A DNA stretch of 64,000 nucleotides from the NCBI GenBank assembly GCA_004297935.1, contig SCRE01000004.1, positions 92,357-156,356 of the forward strand, in the 5' to 3' direction. Source of the DNA: Microbacteriaceae bacterium. GTDB taxonomy: Bacteria; Actinomycetota; Actinomycetes; Actinomycetales; Microbacteriaceae. The translations under genes were made by a program, and so were the position numbers. Shown here one piece after another: positions 44,493 through 56,825 of this stretch (position 1 is the first letter of the stretch; the number at the start of each line of letters is the position of its first letter). The notes under the pieces were generated by a model, which worked only from the letters and a program-made list of their open reading frames with translations, was not told the DNA's origin and ran no database searches.

Positions 44493-45470
44493 CTACCCAC
44501 CCAGCGACCGCGCCGCGGCAGCGGCATCCGCCAGCGTGCCGAGCAGATCGCGGTTGATCGCGGCCGCCGTGTGCGCACCCTCGCCGGCCGCCACGATGAG
44601 CTGTTGCGGCCCAGGAGCGGTCGAATCGCCGGCCGCATAGACCCCCGGCACCGATGTCCGCCCGCGCGCATCCACGTGCACCAATCCGGATTCGTCGCGG
44701 GCCAGGCCGAGCCCGGCCGCGTACTCGAGCGTCGCCGACCACACCGGCCGCACGAAGCCTCCTGTACAGCTGACGACTCCCCCGTCGATGAATCGCACGC
44801 CCGTCATCGTGGCGCGCTCCCCTTCGATGTCGTCGATCCTTCGACGATCGACACGGATGCCGAGGGTCGCCAGATCCCGCTCCTCCGCCCCCGTCACGGC
44901 GCCGACGCCGTTGGTGAGCACGACGAGCCTGTGCGACCACTGGCTCAGCTCGAACGCGCGCCGGGCGAGATCGTTCGTCTCGCCGATCAGAACGAGCTGT
45001 TCATCGGACTTCTCGAATCCGTCGCATTCCAGACAACTGTGCAGGTGCGTGCCGTAATACCCACGGATGCTCGGCACCGCCGGCATCGCCTCGCTCAGGC
45101 CGGTCGCGATCAGCACGGCGCGTGCGCGATCGACGCGGCCGCCCTCCCCACGGATGCCCTGCGCGGTCACCATGAACACGCCATCCGTCTCGCGCACGAT
45201 CGACTCCACCCGCGCGAGCGCAACCTCCGCGGCGGGGTACCGCTCAACCTCGTCACGCCCGAGCTTGCGCAGCTCGAGCGGCGACATGCCGTCCCGGGTG
45301 AGGAAGCCGTGCGAGTGCAGCGTCGCCGCATTGCGCGGCCGATTGGCGTCGAACACGAGTGTGCTGCGGCGCGCGCGCACCAGGTTGAGTGCGGCCGAGA
45401 GGCCCGCGGGGCCGGCACCGACGACGATCACGTCGCGCAAGAGCCCCGACGGCTCCGGCTGCACGTCCAT
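44493..45470 (-). CDS. Thioredoxin-reductase-like NAD(P)/FAD oxidoreductase
   Basis: 325 aa with an N-terminal FAD motif (DVIVVGAGPAGLSAALNLVRARRSTLVFD), a CLEC redox pair (HSCLECDGFEKSDEQ) and the C-terminal TSVPGVYAAGDSTAPGPQQLIVAAGEGA. This is the TrxR-like small pyridine nucleotide-disulfide oxidoreductase. It overlaps the gltX stop by one base (TGATG), so the two are coupled. Confidence 0.85.
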   Translation of the reverse strand: MDVQPEPSGLLRDVIVVGAGPAGLSAALNLVRARRSTLVFDANRPRNAATLHSHGFLTRDGMSPLELRKLGRDEVERYPAAEVALARVESIVRETDGVFMVTAQGIRGEGGRVDRARAVLIATGLSEAMPAVPSIRGYYGTHLHSCLECDGFEKSDEQLVLIGETNDLARRAFELSQWSHRLVVLTNGVGAVTGAEERDLATLGIRVDRRRIDDIEGERATMTGVRFIDGGVVSCTGGFVRPVWSATLEYAAGLGLARDESGLVHVDARGRTSVPGVYAAGDSTAPGPQQLIVAAGEGAHTAAAINRDLLGTLADAAAAARSLGG

Positions 45471-47005
45471 CAGCCGAGTCGGGCGGCCGCGGCCAAATGG
45501 GCGCCCAGCATGTCAACCCGCGCAAGCGTCTGTGCCTTGCCGAGGATCTCGAGCGATTCGAACAACGGCGGCGAGATCCGGCGACCCGAGACGGCAACAC
45601 GCAGTGGCCCGAACGCGATGCGCGGCTTGAGCTCCAGCTCATCGATCAGAGCAGACCGCAGCGCGGCTTCGACGGCGTCGTGCGTCCAGGCATCGTCCTC
45701 GATCGCCGCCAGCACAGGCAGAGACGCGCTGAGCACGTCGGCCGCGTTGGCCGGCAACGTGGCGAGTCCGTCGTCCTCGTAGACGAGCGATGCGGCATCC
45801 GTGAACAGGAACGCGAGCAGGGCCGGGGCCTCGCCGAGCAGTTGCATCCGCTCCTGCACGAGGGGGGTTGCCCGCAGCAGGATGGCACGCTGCGCATCCG
45901 TCAACGGCTCCGTGACAGCCCCGGCCGCGATCAGGTACGGCACGATGCGGGAGGCCAGGTCGGCAACCTCGAGCTGCCGAATGTGATCGCCATTGATCGA
46001 CTCGGCCTTCTTCAGGTCGAAGCGTGCCGGATTCGGGTTGACGTCGACGATGTCGAACGCTGCGACCATCTCGTCCAGACTGAACACGTCGCGGTCCGCG
46101 GCCAGGCCCCAGCCGAGCAGCGCCAGATAGTTGACGAGCCCCTCCGGAATGAACCCGCGATCGCGGTGATGGAACAGGTTCGACGACGGATCGCGCTTCG
46201 ACAGCTTCTTGTTGCCATCGCCCATCACATAGGGCATGTGGCCGAAGCGTGGCACGAACGTGGTCACGCCGATGTCGATCAGCGCGTGATACAGCGCGAT
46301 CTGGCGCGGCGTGGACGGCAGCAGATCCTCACCGCGCAAGACGTGCGTGACGCCCATCAGCGCATCGTCGACCGGGTTGACGAACGGGTAGAGCGGATGC
46401 CCGTTCGGGCGCACCACGACGAAGTCGCTGAACGAACCCGCACGGAACGTGATCTCCCCGCGGACCAGGTCGTCGAAGCTGAGATCGGTGTCAGGCACCC
46501 GCAACCGCAGCGCGGGCTCACGGCCGGCGGCACGGAAGGCGGCCTTCTGCTCATCCGTCAGGTAGCGATCGAAGTTGTCGTAGCCGAACTGCTTCGGCCG
46601 GCCGGCCGCCTCATTGCGGGCGTCGATCTCCTCCGTGTTCGAAAAACTCTCATACACGTGACCGGATGCCGTGAGCCGGGCAATCACGTCGCGGTAGATG
46701 TCGTAACGCTGCGACTGCCGGTACGGACCGTCCGGTCCTCCGACCCCCTCGCCCTCGTCCCAGTCCAAGTGCAGCCAGCGCAGACCCTCGATGATCTGTG
46801 CGTAGCTTTCCTCGCTGTCGCGCGAGGCATCCGTGTCTTCGATGCGGAAGACGAGCTTGCCGCCGTTGTGTCGCGCATACGCCCAGTTGAACAGCGCCGT
46901 GCGGATCAGCCCGACATGCGGCGTGCCCGTCGGCGAGGGGCAGAAGCGAACGCGAATGTCGCTGCCGGTGGCGGTGGTGAACGGGTGTGCGATTGTCTCA
47001 GACAT
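45470..47005 (-). CDS. gltX: Glutamyl-tRNA synthetase
   Basis: 511 aa class I synthetase: HIGH-type signature [67 protein letters not shown] and the KMSKS-type [13 protein letters not shown]. It charges tRNA-Glu; the discriminating anticodon-binding domain is at the C-terminus. ATG at 47005. Confidence 0.97.
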   Translation of the reverse strand: MSETIAHPFTTATGSDIRVRFCPSPTGTPHVGLIRTALFNWAYARHNGGKLVFRIEDTDASRDSEESYAQIIEGLRWLHLDWDEGEGVGGPDGPYRQSQRYDIYRDVIARLTASGHVYESFSNTEEIDARNEAAGRPKQFGYDNFDRYLTDEQKAAFRAAGREPALRLRVPDTDLSFDDLVRGEITFRAGSFSDFVVVRPNGHPLYPFVNPVDDALMGVTHVLRGEDLLPSTPRQIALYHALIDIGVTTFVPRFGHMPYVMGDGNKKLSKRDPSSNLFHHRDRGFIPEGLVNYLALLGWGLAADRDVFSLDEMVAAFDIVDVNPNPARFDLKKAESINGDHIRQLEVADLASRIVPYLIAAGAVTEPLTDAQRAILLRATPLVQERMQLLGEAPALLAFLFTDAASLVYEDDGLATLPANAADVLSASLPVLAAIEDDAWTHDAVEAALRSALIDELELKPRIAFGPLRVAVSGRRISPPLFESLEILGKAQTLARVDMLGAHLAAAARLG

Positions 47006-47089
47006 ACACAGACGATCTTAGTTTCTTCTTGCGTCGGTCGTCTTGCGTCGGTCGCTGGCGTGGGGCTGCGAACACGTGCTCCTTGCGTG

Positions 47090-47168
47090 CGATATACATC
47101 GCATCTTTATTCTATTTTTATACCTCATTGTTCTAGCAATATTGGTTGATATCTACTATACTCATATC
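47090..47168 (+). promoter_or_regulatory. AT-rich promoter region of the DUF222/HNH gene
   Basis: Roughly 47095-47168 is markedly AT-rich (for example TTTATTCTATTTTTATACC) compared with the GC-rich surroundings. TATACT at 47157-47162 sits six bases before the ATG, suggesting a leaderless transcript. No clear -35. Confidence 0.45.
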
Positions 47169-48436
47169 ATGAGCAGCGCGGCCGACCAACCCGACCCAAC
47201 GACCGACGGTTCTGGCGTCAAGGCTGGACCGCTGGGGCTTGTGACAGCCTTGCTCGATTCAGCGGGCCTATTCGCACAGTCGGTCGCCGTATCGCAGGCT
47301 GCGCAGTTGGCCGCTGTCCGCGAAGCAATCGTTACGGCTCGTCGCAACCCTGGAGTTTATGTCCCCGAATCGTCTCCTCGCAGTGAGGCAGTGAGTCTCG
47401 CCGCCCGAGCCGTCGTGTTGGAGTTGTCCCTCCGGTTGTCGCTCCCTGAAAACACAATCTGGGCCCAATTCCATGAGGCGGGCGCCCTGATGGAGCGGCT
47501 CCCCCGGATGTGGGCGCAATTCTGTTCCGGGAACATCGGGTATCAGAACGCACGCGAAGCCGCATCGATCGCCTGGACCCTTCCGCGTGACAATCCGAGC
47601 ACGTTCAGCGCGCTCGACGAGGCGCTCCTGGAGAAAGCTGCGCGACTGACGCCACCGCAATTTCGCAAGGCCGCCCGCGCCGCACGAGAGTGGATCCACC
47701 CGAAGGACCCAACCGAACGGCACCGGGAGGCCCGAACCGATCGGCACACGGAAGTCTCGCCTGGCAACGATGGGATGGCGATTTTTTCACTCTTCACGGA
47801 TGCCGCCACGATCATGAAGATCGATGCACGCATCAACGCCACCGCACTGAAGCAGCGCCGCGTGCAGGGTGAGCAGCGCACACTGGCGCAGTTGCGGGCG
47901 GATGCCGCCGGCGACATCCTCACCGGGCGCGGAACACCATTCGAGGTGAAGGCGCACGTGCACCTCAGCGTGCCCGTCACCGCACTGCTCGACCACCCCG
48001 ACCTGCTTGCCAAGGCGCACACCGAGCGGGCAGCATTGGAGGGCTTCGGGCCGATAGACGACGCGACGGCGCGCCTTCTGACTGCGGATGCCCCAGCTTC
48101 AGGCGCGTGTTCACCGATCCGATCACCGGCGTCGACCTGAACATGGATCGCAGCACCTATCGTCCGACCGCCGCGCAACGCGAGTGGTTACGTCGCCGAA
48201 ATCCTGACTGCGGATGCCCGACCTGCTCGATCCGAATCGACGCATCCGATCTGGACCACATCACCGACTGGCAATTCGATGGCCTCACGAATGAGAACAA
48301 CCTTGTGCCGCTCAGTCGCGGCCATCACACCCTCAAACACAGGACCAAGATCACGGTCACGCGCACCGCACAGGGCCGGACCGTATGGCGAACACCCACC
48401 GGCTTCGAGCGCGAAAGCGACCCGCCACCGTTCTAG
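47169..48436 (+). pseudogene. DUF222/HNH endonuclease, frameshifted
   Basis: An actinobacterial DUF222 plus HNH protein broken near 48091. The first frame (47169-48140) covers the DUF222 part (VSLAARAVVLELSLRLSLPENTIWAQFHEAGALMERLPRMW...LTADAP) and ends in a wrong tail SGACSPIRSPAST. The second frame, overlapping, gives SFRRVFTDPITGVDLNMDRSTYRP...CPTCSIRIDASDLDHITDWQFDGLTNENNLVPLSRGHHTLKH, with the HNH residues intact. A one-base change at the run GCCCCAG would restore a protein of about 420 aa. Such genes are multicopy in Microbacteriaceae; function unknown. A sequencing error is an alternative. Confidence 0.85.
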
Positions 48437-48535
48437 CGTGCTCGATCCACCATGCCTACGCCAATCTGCCCGTTCCGCGTCCCGTCGTCGCTCAGACGTT
48501 GAGCGGGTGCCTCGCGCGCTACTCGACCACCACGC

Positions 48536-49303
48536 TCAGCTGCGGGCGCGTACCGGATTGCGCAGTGTGCCGATCCCGGAGATCTCGACCTCGACGACGT
48601 CGCCCGCGTGCAGCGGTCCGACACCGGCTGGGGTGCCGGTGAGGATCACGTCGCCGGGGAGCAACGTCCACACACTCGACGCGTATTCGACGATCGCAGG
48701 AATGTCGTGCACGAGGTCACTGACCTGACCGTCTTGACGCAGTTCGCCGTTCACGCGCGTGCGTAATGTCGCAGATGCGATGTCGAACTCGGTCTCGATC
48801 ACCGGTCCGAGCGGGCAGAACGTGTCGAACCCCTTCGCTCGCGCCCACTGTCCGTCGGCCCTCTGCAGGTCCCGGGCGGTCACGTCATTCGCCGCGGTGT
48901 AGCCGAACACGTAGTCGGCATAGTCCTCGACGGCGATGTTCTTCGCGATCCGACCGATCACGACAGCCAACTCGCCCTCGTGCTCGACCTGCTTGGACTG
49001 CACGGGCAGCATGATCGCGTCGTTGGGGCCGACCACCGCGGTGTTCGGCTTGAGGAAGAGCAGCGGTGCCGCCGGTGCCTCCCCACCCATCTCTGCCGCA
49101 TGCGCGCGATAGTTCTTACCGACCGCCACGACTTTCGACCGCGGAATCACGGGTGCAAGCAGGGTGGCGGCCGACAGCGGAACCCGCTCGCCCGTCGTGT
49201 CGAACCCGGAGAACATCGGATCGCCGTCGAGCATCACCAACTCGTCGTCGTCCAGGATCCCGTAGGCCAATGCTCCGTTGTAACTGAATCGCGCGATCTT
49301 CAC
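48536..49303 (-). CDS. Fumarylacetoacetate hydrolase family protein
   Basis: 255 aa from a GTG at 49303. FAH-fold: VAVGKNYRAHAAEMGG, EGELAVVIGRIAKNIAVEDYADYVFGYTAANDVTARDLQ and GDVILTGTPAGVGPLHAGDVVEVEISGIGTL. Such proteins act as hydratases/decarboxylases or acylpyruvases. It is the last gene of the leuB-ilvE block; this neighbourhood is typical of actinobacteria. Confidence 0.9.
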   Translation of the reverse strand: MKIARFSYNGALAYGILDDDELVMLDGDPMFSGFDTTGERVPLSAATLLAPVIPRSKVVAVGKNYRAHAAEMGGEAPAAPLLFLKPNTAVVGPNDAIMLPVQSKQVEHEGELAVVIGRIAKNIAVEDYADYVFGYTAANDVTARDLQRADGQWARAKGFDTFCPLGPVIETEFDIASATLRTRVNGELRQDGQVSDLVHDIPAIVEYASSVWTLLPGDVILTGTPAGVGPLHAGDVVEVEISGIGTLRNPVRARS

Positions 49304-49356
49304 CCGTCGAGCCTAGCGCCGCCTACACAGCGGTGCCGCCCACACAGCGGTGCCGC

Positions 49357-50511
49357 TTACACATCCAAGCGCACGAGCCAGCCGTGCCGGTCCGGGATCC
49401 TGCCGTACTGGATGTCGGTCAGCTCCTGCCGCAGCGACATCGCGAGTTCGCCGGCCGGGGCGTCCGCGGAGCCGATCGTGAAGTCCTTCGACTTGAGCTG
49501 GGCGATCGGCGTGACGACGGCGGCCGTTCCGCAGGCGAACACCTCGGTGATCTCGCCGGATGCGATTCCCTCGCGCCACTCGTCGACCGTGACGTCGCGC
49601 TCCTCGACGGCGTGCCCGCGATCGCGGGCCAGCTGCAGCAGGCTGTCGCGCGTGACACCGTCGAGAATGCTGCCGCTCAGCCGCGGCGTGACCAGCGTGC
49701 CGTCTTTGTGCACGAAGACGATGTTCATGCCCCCGAGCTCATCGATGTGCGTACCGGTCTCGCCGTCGAGGAAGAGCACCTGGGCGCAGCCGTTCTCATA
49801 CGCGATGGCCTGCGGTAGCAGCGACGCCGCGTAGTTGCCGCCGAACTTCGCCGAGCCGGTACCGCCGCGGCCCGCCCGCGAGTAGTCGGTCGACAGCCAG
49901 ATCGACACCGGGGCGACCCCGTTGGCGAAGTATGATCCCGCAGGGCTGGCGATCACATAGTAGGCGACCCGCTGCGCCGGCCGAACCCCGAGGAAGCTCT
50001 CGTTCGCGATCATGAACGGGCGCAGGTACAGGCTCGTCTCCGCAGCGCCCGGCACCCACGCCTTGTCGAGCGCGATCAACTGCTTGAGAGACTCGATGAA
50101 GTCTTCAACGGACAACTGCGGCAGCGCGAGCCGCTGTGCCGAGCGCCGCATCCGCAGTGCGTTCCGCTCGGGACGGAAGGTCCAGATCGAATCATCGGCA
50201 TGCCGGTAGGCCTTGAGCCCCTCGAAGATCTCCTGCGCGTAGTGAAGCACGGCAGAGGAAGGGTCGAGCTGCAACGGTCCGTAGGGCACGACGCGCGCAT
50301 CCGCCCACCCGCCGTCGACCGTCCAATCGATGGCGACCATGTGATCCGTGAAATGCTGCCCGAATCCGGGGTTGGCCAGGATGGCTTCACGCTCGGCCTC
50401 TGCGCGCGTCGACGTGGACGGAGTCCGAGCGAAGGCGAGGGCGAACGTCGCTGTCGCCGTGTTGATGTCCGCCGTGTTGACATCCGCCGTGCCGGTGTCC
50501 GCTGTAGTCAT
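49357..50511 (-). CDS. ilvE: Branched-chain amino acid aminotransferase
   Basis: PLP-dependent transaminase making Leu, Ile and Val from their 2-oxo acids. 384 aa from the ATG at 50511. Class IV features: [50 protein letters not shown], the Schiff-base lysine in [14 protein letters not shown], and [20 protein letters not shown]. The N-terminal [20 protein letters not shown] is encoded by 15-bp repeats and is not part of the fold. It starts one base after the leuB stop; AGAAGGA is its ribosome site. Confidence 0.95.
   Translation of the reverse strand: MTTADTGTADVNTADINTATATFALAFARTPSTSTRAEAEREAILANPGFGQHFTDHMVAIDWTVDGGWADARVVPYGPLQLDPSSAVLHYAQEIFEGLKAYRHADDSIWTFRPERNALRMRRSAQRLALPQLSVEDFIESLKQLIALDKAWVPGAAETSLYLRPFMIANESFLGVRPAQRVAYYVIASPAGSYFANGVAPVSIWLSTDYSRAGRGGTGSAKFGGNYAASLLPQAIAYENGCAQVLFLDGETGTHIDELGGMNIVFVHKDGTLVTPRLSGSILDGVTRDSLLQLARDRGHAVEERDVTVDEWREGIASGEITEVFACGTAAVVTPIAQLKSKDFTIGSADAPAGELAMSLRQELTDIQYGRIPDRHGWLVRLDV
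50459..50503. repeat. Three 15-bp tandem repeats in the ilvE start
   Basis: Units GTGTTGATGTCCGCC, GTGTTGACATCCGCC and GTGCCGGTGTCCGCT; in frame, encoding ADxxT repeats. Confidence 0.88.
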
Positions 50512-50512
50512 G

Positions 50513-51577
50513 TCAGATCCTTCTTGAAGAGGTGAGTTGCTCCACGATCGCATCCCCGATCGCAGACGTCGTGCGCGGCGTGGAGTCGCGGCTCGCGAGA
50601 TCGCCGAGCACCGCTTGGTTCACCCGCGCTGCGGCATCCGTCAGCCCGAAGTGGCTGAGCAGGAGCGCAACGGAAAGGATCGCCGCAGTGGGGTCGGCCT
50701 TCTGTTGACCGGCGATGTCCGGGGCTGATCCGTGAACCGGCTCGAACATGCTGGGGAAGACGCCATCCGGATTGATATTGCCCGAGGCTGCCAGTCCGAT
50801 GCCGCCGCTGATCGCGGCAGCGAGATCGGTGAGAATGTCGCCGAAGAGATTGTCCGTGACGATGACGTCAAATCTAGCAGGATTCGTCACGAAGAAGATC
50901 GTCGCGGCATCGACGTGCAGGTAGTCGACGGTGACCTGCGGGAACTCGGCGGCCACGGCGTCGACGACGCGCTTCCAGAGCTTGCCGGCGTTGACGAGCA
51001 CGTTGGTCTTGTGCACGAGGGTCAGCTTGTTCTGCCGAGCAGCCGCCTGGCTGAACGCGTAGCGCACGACGCGTTCAACACCGAACGCCGTGTTGACGGA
51101 GACCTCGTTGGCGATCTCCTGCGGCGTTCCGACGCGGATGGCACCGCCGTTGCCCACATACGGCCCCTCGGTGCCCTCGCGCACCACGACGAAGTCCACC
51201 TCGCCCGGGCTTGCCAGGGGGCTGGACACCCCGGGGAAGATCGTCGTCGGGCGCAGGTTGACGTACTGGTCGAGGCTGAAGCGCAGTTTGAGCAGCAACC
51301 CGCGCTCGATGTTCGCGTCCTTCAGTCGCGGGTCGCCTGGTCGCCCGCCCACCGCACCGAGCAGAATCGCGTCGTGCTCGCGGATCGACGCAAGGTCCTC
51401 ATCGGTCAACACGTCGCCGGTGGCCAGGTACCGTTCGGCGCCGAGCTTGAACGGCGTCTTCTCGAACACGGCCTCGTCCGGGCTGCACACGGCGTCGAGC
51501 ACCTTGACCGCTTCGTCGATGACCTCTGGACCGATGCCGTCTCCAGGGATGACGGCGAGCTTGATGGTGCGAGACAT
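50513..51577 (-). CDS. leuB: 3-isopropylmalate dehydrogenase
   Basis: NAD-dependent oxidative decarboxylase of 3-isopropylmalate in leucine synthesis. 354 aa: [20 protein letters not shown], the [15 protein letters not shown] loop, [31 protein letters not shown] and [11 protein letters not shown]. Followed by ilvE with one base between. Confidence 0.96.
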   Translation of the reverse strand: MSRTIKLAVIPGDGIGPEVIDEAVKVLDAVCSPDEAVFEKTPFKLGAERYLATGDVLTDEDLASIREHDAILLGAVGGRPGDPRLKDANIERGLLLKLRFSLDQYVNLRPTTIFPGVSSPLASPGEVDFVVVREGTEGPYVGNGGAIRVGTPQEIANEVSVNTAFGVERVVRYAFSQAAARQNKLTLVHKTNVLVNAGKLWKRVVDAVAAEFPQVTVDYLHVDAATIFFVTNPARFDVIVTDNLFGDILTDLAAAISGGIGLAASGNINPDGVFPSMFEPVHGSAPDIAGQQKADPTAAILSVALLLSHFGLTDAAARVNQAVLGDLASRDSTPRTTSAIGDAIVEQLTSSRRI

Positions 51578-51683
51578 ACGACTCCAGGGATAGAACCAAC
51601 GGGACTACAGCCAGATTACTCGCGTGTTGACTCCGTATCCGTCGGCCAATACCGGAGCGGTGTCGCTTGGCAGAGCAGTGTCG

Positions 51684-53273
51684 CTAGACGGTGATGTCGA
51701 TCTCGTGCATCACGTCGGCGGCGATCGCCTCGCGCACCGTCGCAAGCAGCCCATCGGGCACCGGCGAGTCGACGGTCAACACGCTCAGGGCCTTTCCACC
51801 GGCAGCCGTTCGCGCGATCTGCATGGCGGCGATGTTGATGCCGGCGTCACCGAACTGCTGCCCGTAAATGGCGACGATGCCCGGGCGATCGTCGTACATC
51901 ATCACGATCAGATGCTCCGCGATCGGCACCTCGACGTCGTAGCCGTTGATGCCCACGATCTTCTCGATCTGCTTCGGGCCCGTCAGCGTGCCCGCGACGG
52001 AGATCTGCGACCCGTCGCTGAGCGCACCCTTGATCGTGATCAGGTTGCGGTATTCCTCGCTGACGGCATCGGTGATCAGGCGCACCTCGATGCCGCGCTG
52101 TTCAGCGAGCAGCGGCGCGTTCACGTAGGAGACCGTGTCGCTGACGATGTTGGAGAAGATGCCCTTCAGCGCGGCGAGCTTGAGCACCTTCACGTCATAG
52201 TCGACCAGCTCGCCGCGCACCTCGACATCGATGCTGGTGATCGAGTCGCTGGCAAGTCCGCTGAAGACCTGGCCGAGCTTCTCCACCAGGGGGATGCCGG
52301 GGCGCACGTATTCGTCGATGATTCCGCCGGCGACGTTGACGGCATCCGGAACCAGCTCGCCGGCCAGCGCGAGGCGCACCGACTTCGCGACGGAGACGCC
52401 CGCCTTCTCCTGGGCTTCGTCGGTGGAGGCGCCCAAGTGCGGGGTGACGACCACGTTGTCCAGGGAGAGCAAGGGCGAATCCGCAGGCGGCTCGCTGACG
52501 AACACGTCGAGCCCGGCACCCGCGATGGCGCCGGCCGACAGCGCGCGGAAGAGAGCATCCTCGTCGATGAGGCCGCCGCGGGCCACGTTGACGATGAACG
52601 CCGACGGCTTCATCAGCGCGAGTTGTGCGTCGCTGATCATGCCGACGGTCTCTGGAGTTCTCGGCATGTGGATGGTGATGAAGTCGGACGAGGCGAGCAG
52701 CTCCTCGAGGCCGACGAGTTGAACGCCGAGCTGCTGGGCGCGCGCGCTGGTGACATACGGGTCGTACGCGATGATCGACGTGCCGAACGCCTGCAGCCGC
52801 GCGGTGATCAGTGCGCCGATCCGGCCCAAGCCGATGATTCCGATCGTCTTCTCGTAGAGTTCGACACCGGTGTACTTCGAGCGCCTCCACTGCCCGTCTG
52901 CCAAGGATGCATGCCCGGCCGGAATGTGCCTGGCTAGGCTCAGAATGTGGCCGATCGTCAACTCGGCCGCCGAGATGATGTTCGACGTCGGCGCGTTGAC
53001 GACCATGACGCCGGCCGTGGTCGCCGCTTTGATGTCGACGTTGTCGAGGCCGACGCCCGCTCGGGCGATGACCCGCAGCTTGGGCGCCGATGCGATCGCC
53101 TCGGCGTCGACCTTGGTCGCGGAACGCACCAGCACGGCATCCGCATCCGCGAGTGCCGACAGCAGTGCCGGCCGATCCGTTCCGTCGACGGTGCGGACCT
53201 CGAAGTCGGGGCCGAGTGCCTCGACGGTGGCGGGCGAAAGGACTTCAGCGATCAGCACGACCGGTTTTGACAC
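51684..53273 (-). CDS. serA: D-3-phosphoglycerate dehydrogenase
   Basis: First step of serine synthesis: oxidation of 3-phosphoglycerate. 529 aa, the long form with ASB and ACT domains. NAD site GIIGLGRIGALITARLQAFG, ARAGVGLDNVDIKAAT, and the C-terminal ACT-type HLIVMMYDDRPGIVAIYGQQFGDAGINIAAMQIAR. GTG start at 53273 with AAGGAA seven bases upstream; an open frame upstream crosses 20-bp repeats and is rejected. In the ilv/leu block. Confidence 0.96.
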   Translation of the reverse strand: MSKPVVLIAEVLSPATVEALGPDFEVRTVDGTDRPALLSALADADAVLVRSATKVDAEAIASAPKLRVIARAGVGLDNVDIKAATTAGVMVVNAPTSNIISAAELTIGHILSLARHIPAGHASLADGQWRRSKYTGVELYEKTIGIIGLGRIGALITARLQAFGTSIIAYDPYVTSARAQQLGVQLVGLEELLASSDFITIHMPRTPETVGMISDAQLALMKPSAFIVNVARGGLIDEDALFRALSAGAIAGAGLDVFVSEPPADSPLLSLDNVVVTPHLGASTDEAQEKAGVSVAKSVRLALAGELVPDAVNVAGGIIDEYVRPGIPLVEKLGQVFSGLASDSITSIDVEVRGELVDYDVKVLKLAALKGIFSNIVSDTVSYVNAPLLAEQRGIEVRLITDAVSEEYRNLITIKGALSDGSQISVAGTLTGPKQIEKIVGINGYDVEVPIAEHLIVMMYDDRPGIVAIYGQQFGDAGINIAAMQIARTAAGGKALSVLTVDSPVPDGLLATVREAIAADVMHEIDITV

Positions 53274-53285
53274 GTAACGGTTCCT

Positions 53286-53345
53286 TCTGTTCTCGGCAGT
53301 GATGGGCTGTTCTCGGCAGCGGTGAGCTGTTCTCGGCAGCGGACG
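53286..53345. repeat. Three 20-bp tandem repeats between ilvC and serA
   Basis: Units containing CTGTTCTCGGCAG at 53286, 53306 and 53326 (20-bp period), filling the spacer between the ilvC stop and the serA ribosome site. Confidence 0.9.
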
Positions 53346-53349
53346 GCGA

Positions 53350-54955
<1,606 letters not shown>

Positions 54956-54957
54956 GG

Positions 54958-56775
54958 TTACGCCTCCTCTTCGAACTGCGGGCTGTGTTCCTTGGCATAT
55001 TGCACGTAGCTGTTGCTCACACCCTGCGGCACCATCGGCCAGACCATCGCGTCCCTGCTGACGACGAAGTCGATCACGACGGGGCGATCGTTGGTCTCCA
55101 GGGCCAGCTTGATTGCGGCGTCGACCTCTTCTTCCTTCGTGACCCGGATGCCGAGCGCTCCGTAGGCCTCCGCCATTTTCACGAAGTCGGGGACGTGCAT
55201 CGTGCCGTGCCCCGTGTCGAGATCGGTGTTCGAGTAGCGGCCGTCGTAGAAGAGCGTCTGCCACTGCCGCACCATGCCGAGCGACGAGTTGTTGATGATC
55301 GCGACCTTGATCGGGATGTTGTTGATCGTGCAGGTGGCGAGCTCCTGATTGGTCATCTGGAAGCATCCGTCGCCATCGATCGACCAGACCACCCGATCGG
55401 GCTGCGCGACCTTTGCGCCCATCGCCGCCGGCACGGAATAGCCCATAGTGCCGGCGCCTCCGGAGTTGAGCCAGGCGTTCGGACGTTCGTACTTGATGAA
55501 CTGCGCCGCCCACATCTGATGCTGTCCGACACCGGCCGCATAGACGGCCTCCGGCCCGGTCAGCTCCCCGATCCGCTTGATCACGAATTGCGGCGAGAGC
55601 AGCCCGTCCGTCGTGGGCGAATAGCCGAGCGGGAACTCCTCACGAAGCCCATCCAGGTATGTCCACCACTCGCCCAGGTCGGGCGTGCCTTCCGCGGTCA
55701 GGTCCCGGAAGGCCGAGGTGAGGTCGACGATGACGTCCTTGGCATCGCCGACGATCGGGACGTCGGCCGTGCGGATCTTCGAGATCTCCGCAGGGTCCAC
55801 GTCAACATGTACGATCTTCGCATTCTGTGCGAACAGCGCGGTCTTACCGGTCACCCGGTCGTCGAATCGTGCTCCGAGCGCCACGATCAGATCCGCTTCC
55901 TGCAGCGCGAGCACCGCAGGAACGGTCCCGTGCATGCCCGGCATGCCCAGGTGCTGCTTGTGCGAGTCGGGGAACGCGCCACGCGCCATCAGGGTCGTCA
56001 CCACGGGAGCGCCCGTGACCTCCGCCAGCGCGAGCAGTTCCTTGTGCGCGCGGGACCGGATCACGCCGCCGCCGACGTAGAGCACCGGCTTCTTCGACTC
56101 GACAAGCAGCTGGGCAGCCGCGTGGATCTGCTTGCCATGTGCCTTAGTGACCGGGCGGTAACCGGGCAGTTCGATCTTCGGCGGCCAGATGAACGGCGCA
56201 CTGCCCTGCTGGGCATCCTTGGTGATGTCGACGAGCACCGGGCCGGGGCGGCCGGTCGAGGCGATCAGATAGGCCGCAGCGATCGTCGAGGCGACATCTT
56301 CCGCACGCCGCACCAGGAAGGAATGCTTCGTGATCGGCATCGTGATGCCCACGATGTCCGCCTCTTGGAAGGCGTCCGTCCCCATCAGCGTCGAGAAGAC
56401 CTGGCCGGTGATCGCGAGCAGCGGAACGGAGTCCATGTGCGCATCCATGATAGCGGTGACCAGGTTCGTCGCGCCCGGGCCGCTCGTGGCGATGCACACG
56501 CCGACCCTGCCGCTCGAGGACGCATAGCCTTCGGCCGCATGGCCGGCTCCCTGCTCGTGGCGCACCAGAATGTGCCGGATCTTCGAGGCATCCATCAGCG
56601 GGTCGTACAGCGGCAGGATCGCACCGCCGGGCAATCCGAACACGTCGGTGACGCCGAGCAGTTCGAGCGTGCGCACGACCGCCTCGGCGCCGGTCAGGGT
56701 TTCAGGGGTGCGTTGCGTCTCTGGATCGTGCTGTGGGGCCGTCGGGGACGGCACGATTCGTGGTTCCGTGGACAT
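54958..56775 (-). CDS. ilvB: Acetolactate synthase large (catalytic) subunit
   Basis: ThDP-dependent enzyme condensing pyruvate into acetolactate. 605 aa from the ATG at 56775: [37 protein letters not shown] with the catalytic Glu, and the ThDP site [29 protein letters not shown]. Upstream in-frame residues are excluded. It follows ilvD by 50 bp. Confidence 0.97.
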   Translation of the reverse strand: MSTEPRIVPSPTAPQHDPETQRTPETLTGAEAVVRTLELLGVTDVFGLPGGAILPLYDPLMDASKIRHILVRHEQGAGHAAEGYASSSGRVGVCIATSGPGATNLVTAIMDAHMDSVPLLAITGQVFSTLMGTDAFQEADIVGITMPITKHSFLVRRAEDVASTIAAAYLIASTGRPGPVLVDITKDAQQGSAPFIWPPKIELPGYRPVTKAHGKQIHAAAQLLVESKKPVLYVGGGVIRSRAHKELLALAEVTGAPVVTTLMARGAFPDSHKQHLGMPGMHGTVPAVLALQEADLIVALGARFDDRVTGKTALFAQNAKIVHVDVDPAEISKIRTADVPIVGDAKDVIVDLTSAFRDLTAEGTPDLGEWWTYLDGLREEFPLGYSPTTDGLLSPQFVIKRIGELTGPEAVYAAGVGQHQMWAAQFIKYERPNAWLNSGGAGTMGYSVPAAMGAKVAQPDRVVWSIDGDGCFQMTNQELATCTINNIPIKVAIINNSSLGMVRQWQTLFYDGRYSNTDLDTGHGTMHVPDFVKMAEAYGALGIRVTKEEEVDAAIKLALETNDRPVVIDFVVSRDAMVWPMVPQGVSNSYVQYAKEHSPQFEEEA

Positions 56776-56825
56776 GGGTGAAGTGTTTCCTTGACTTCGT
56801 ACGAAACGGATGATGAGTGCGCGTA

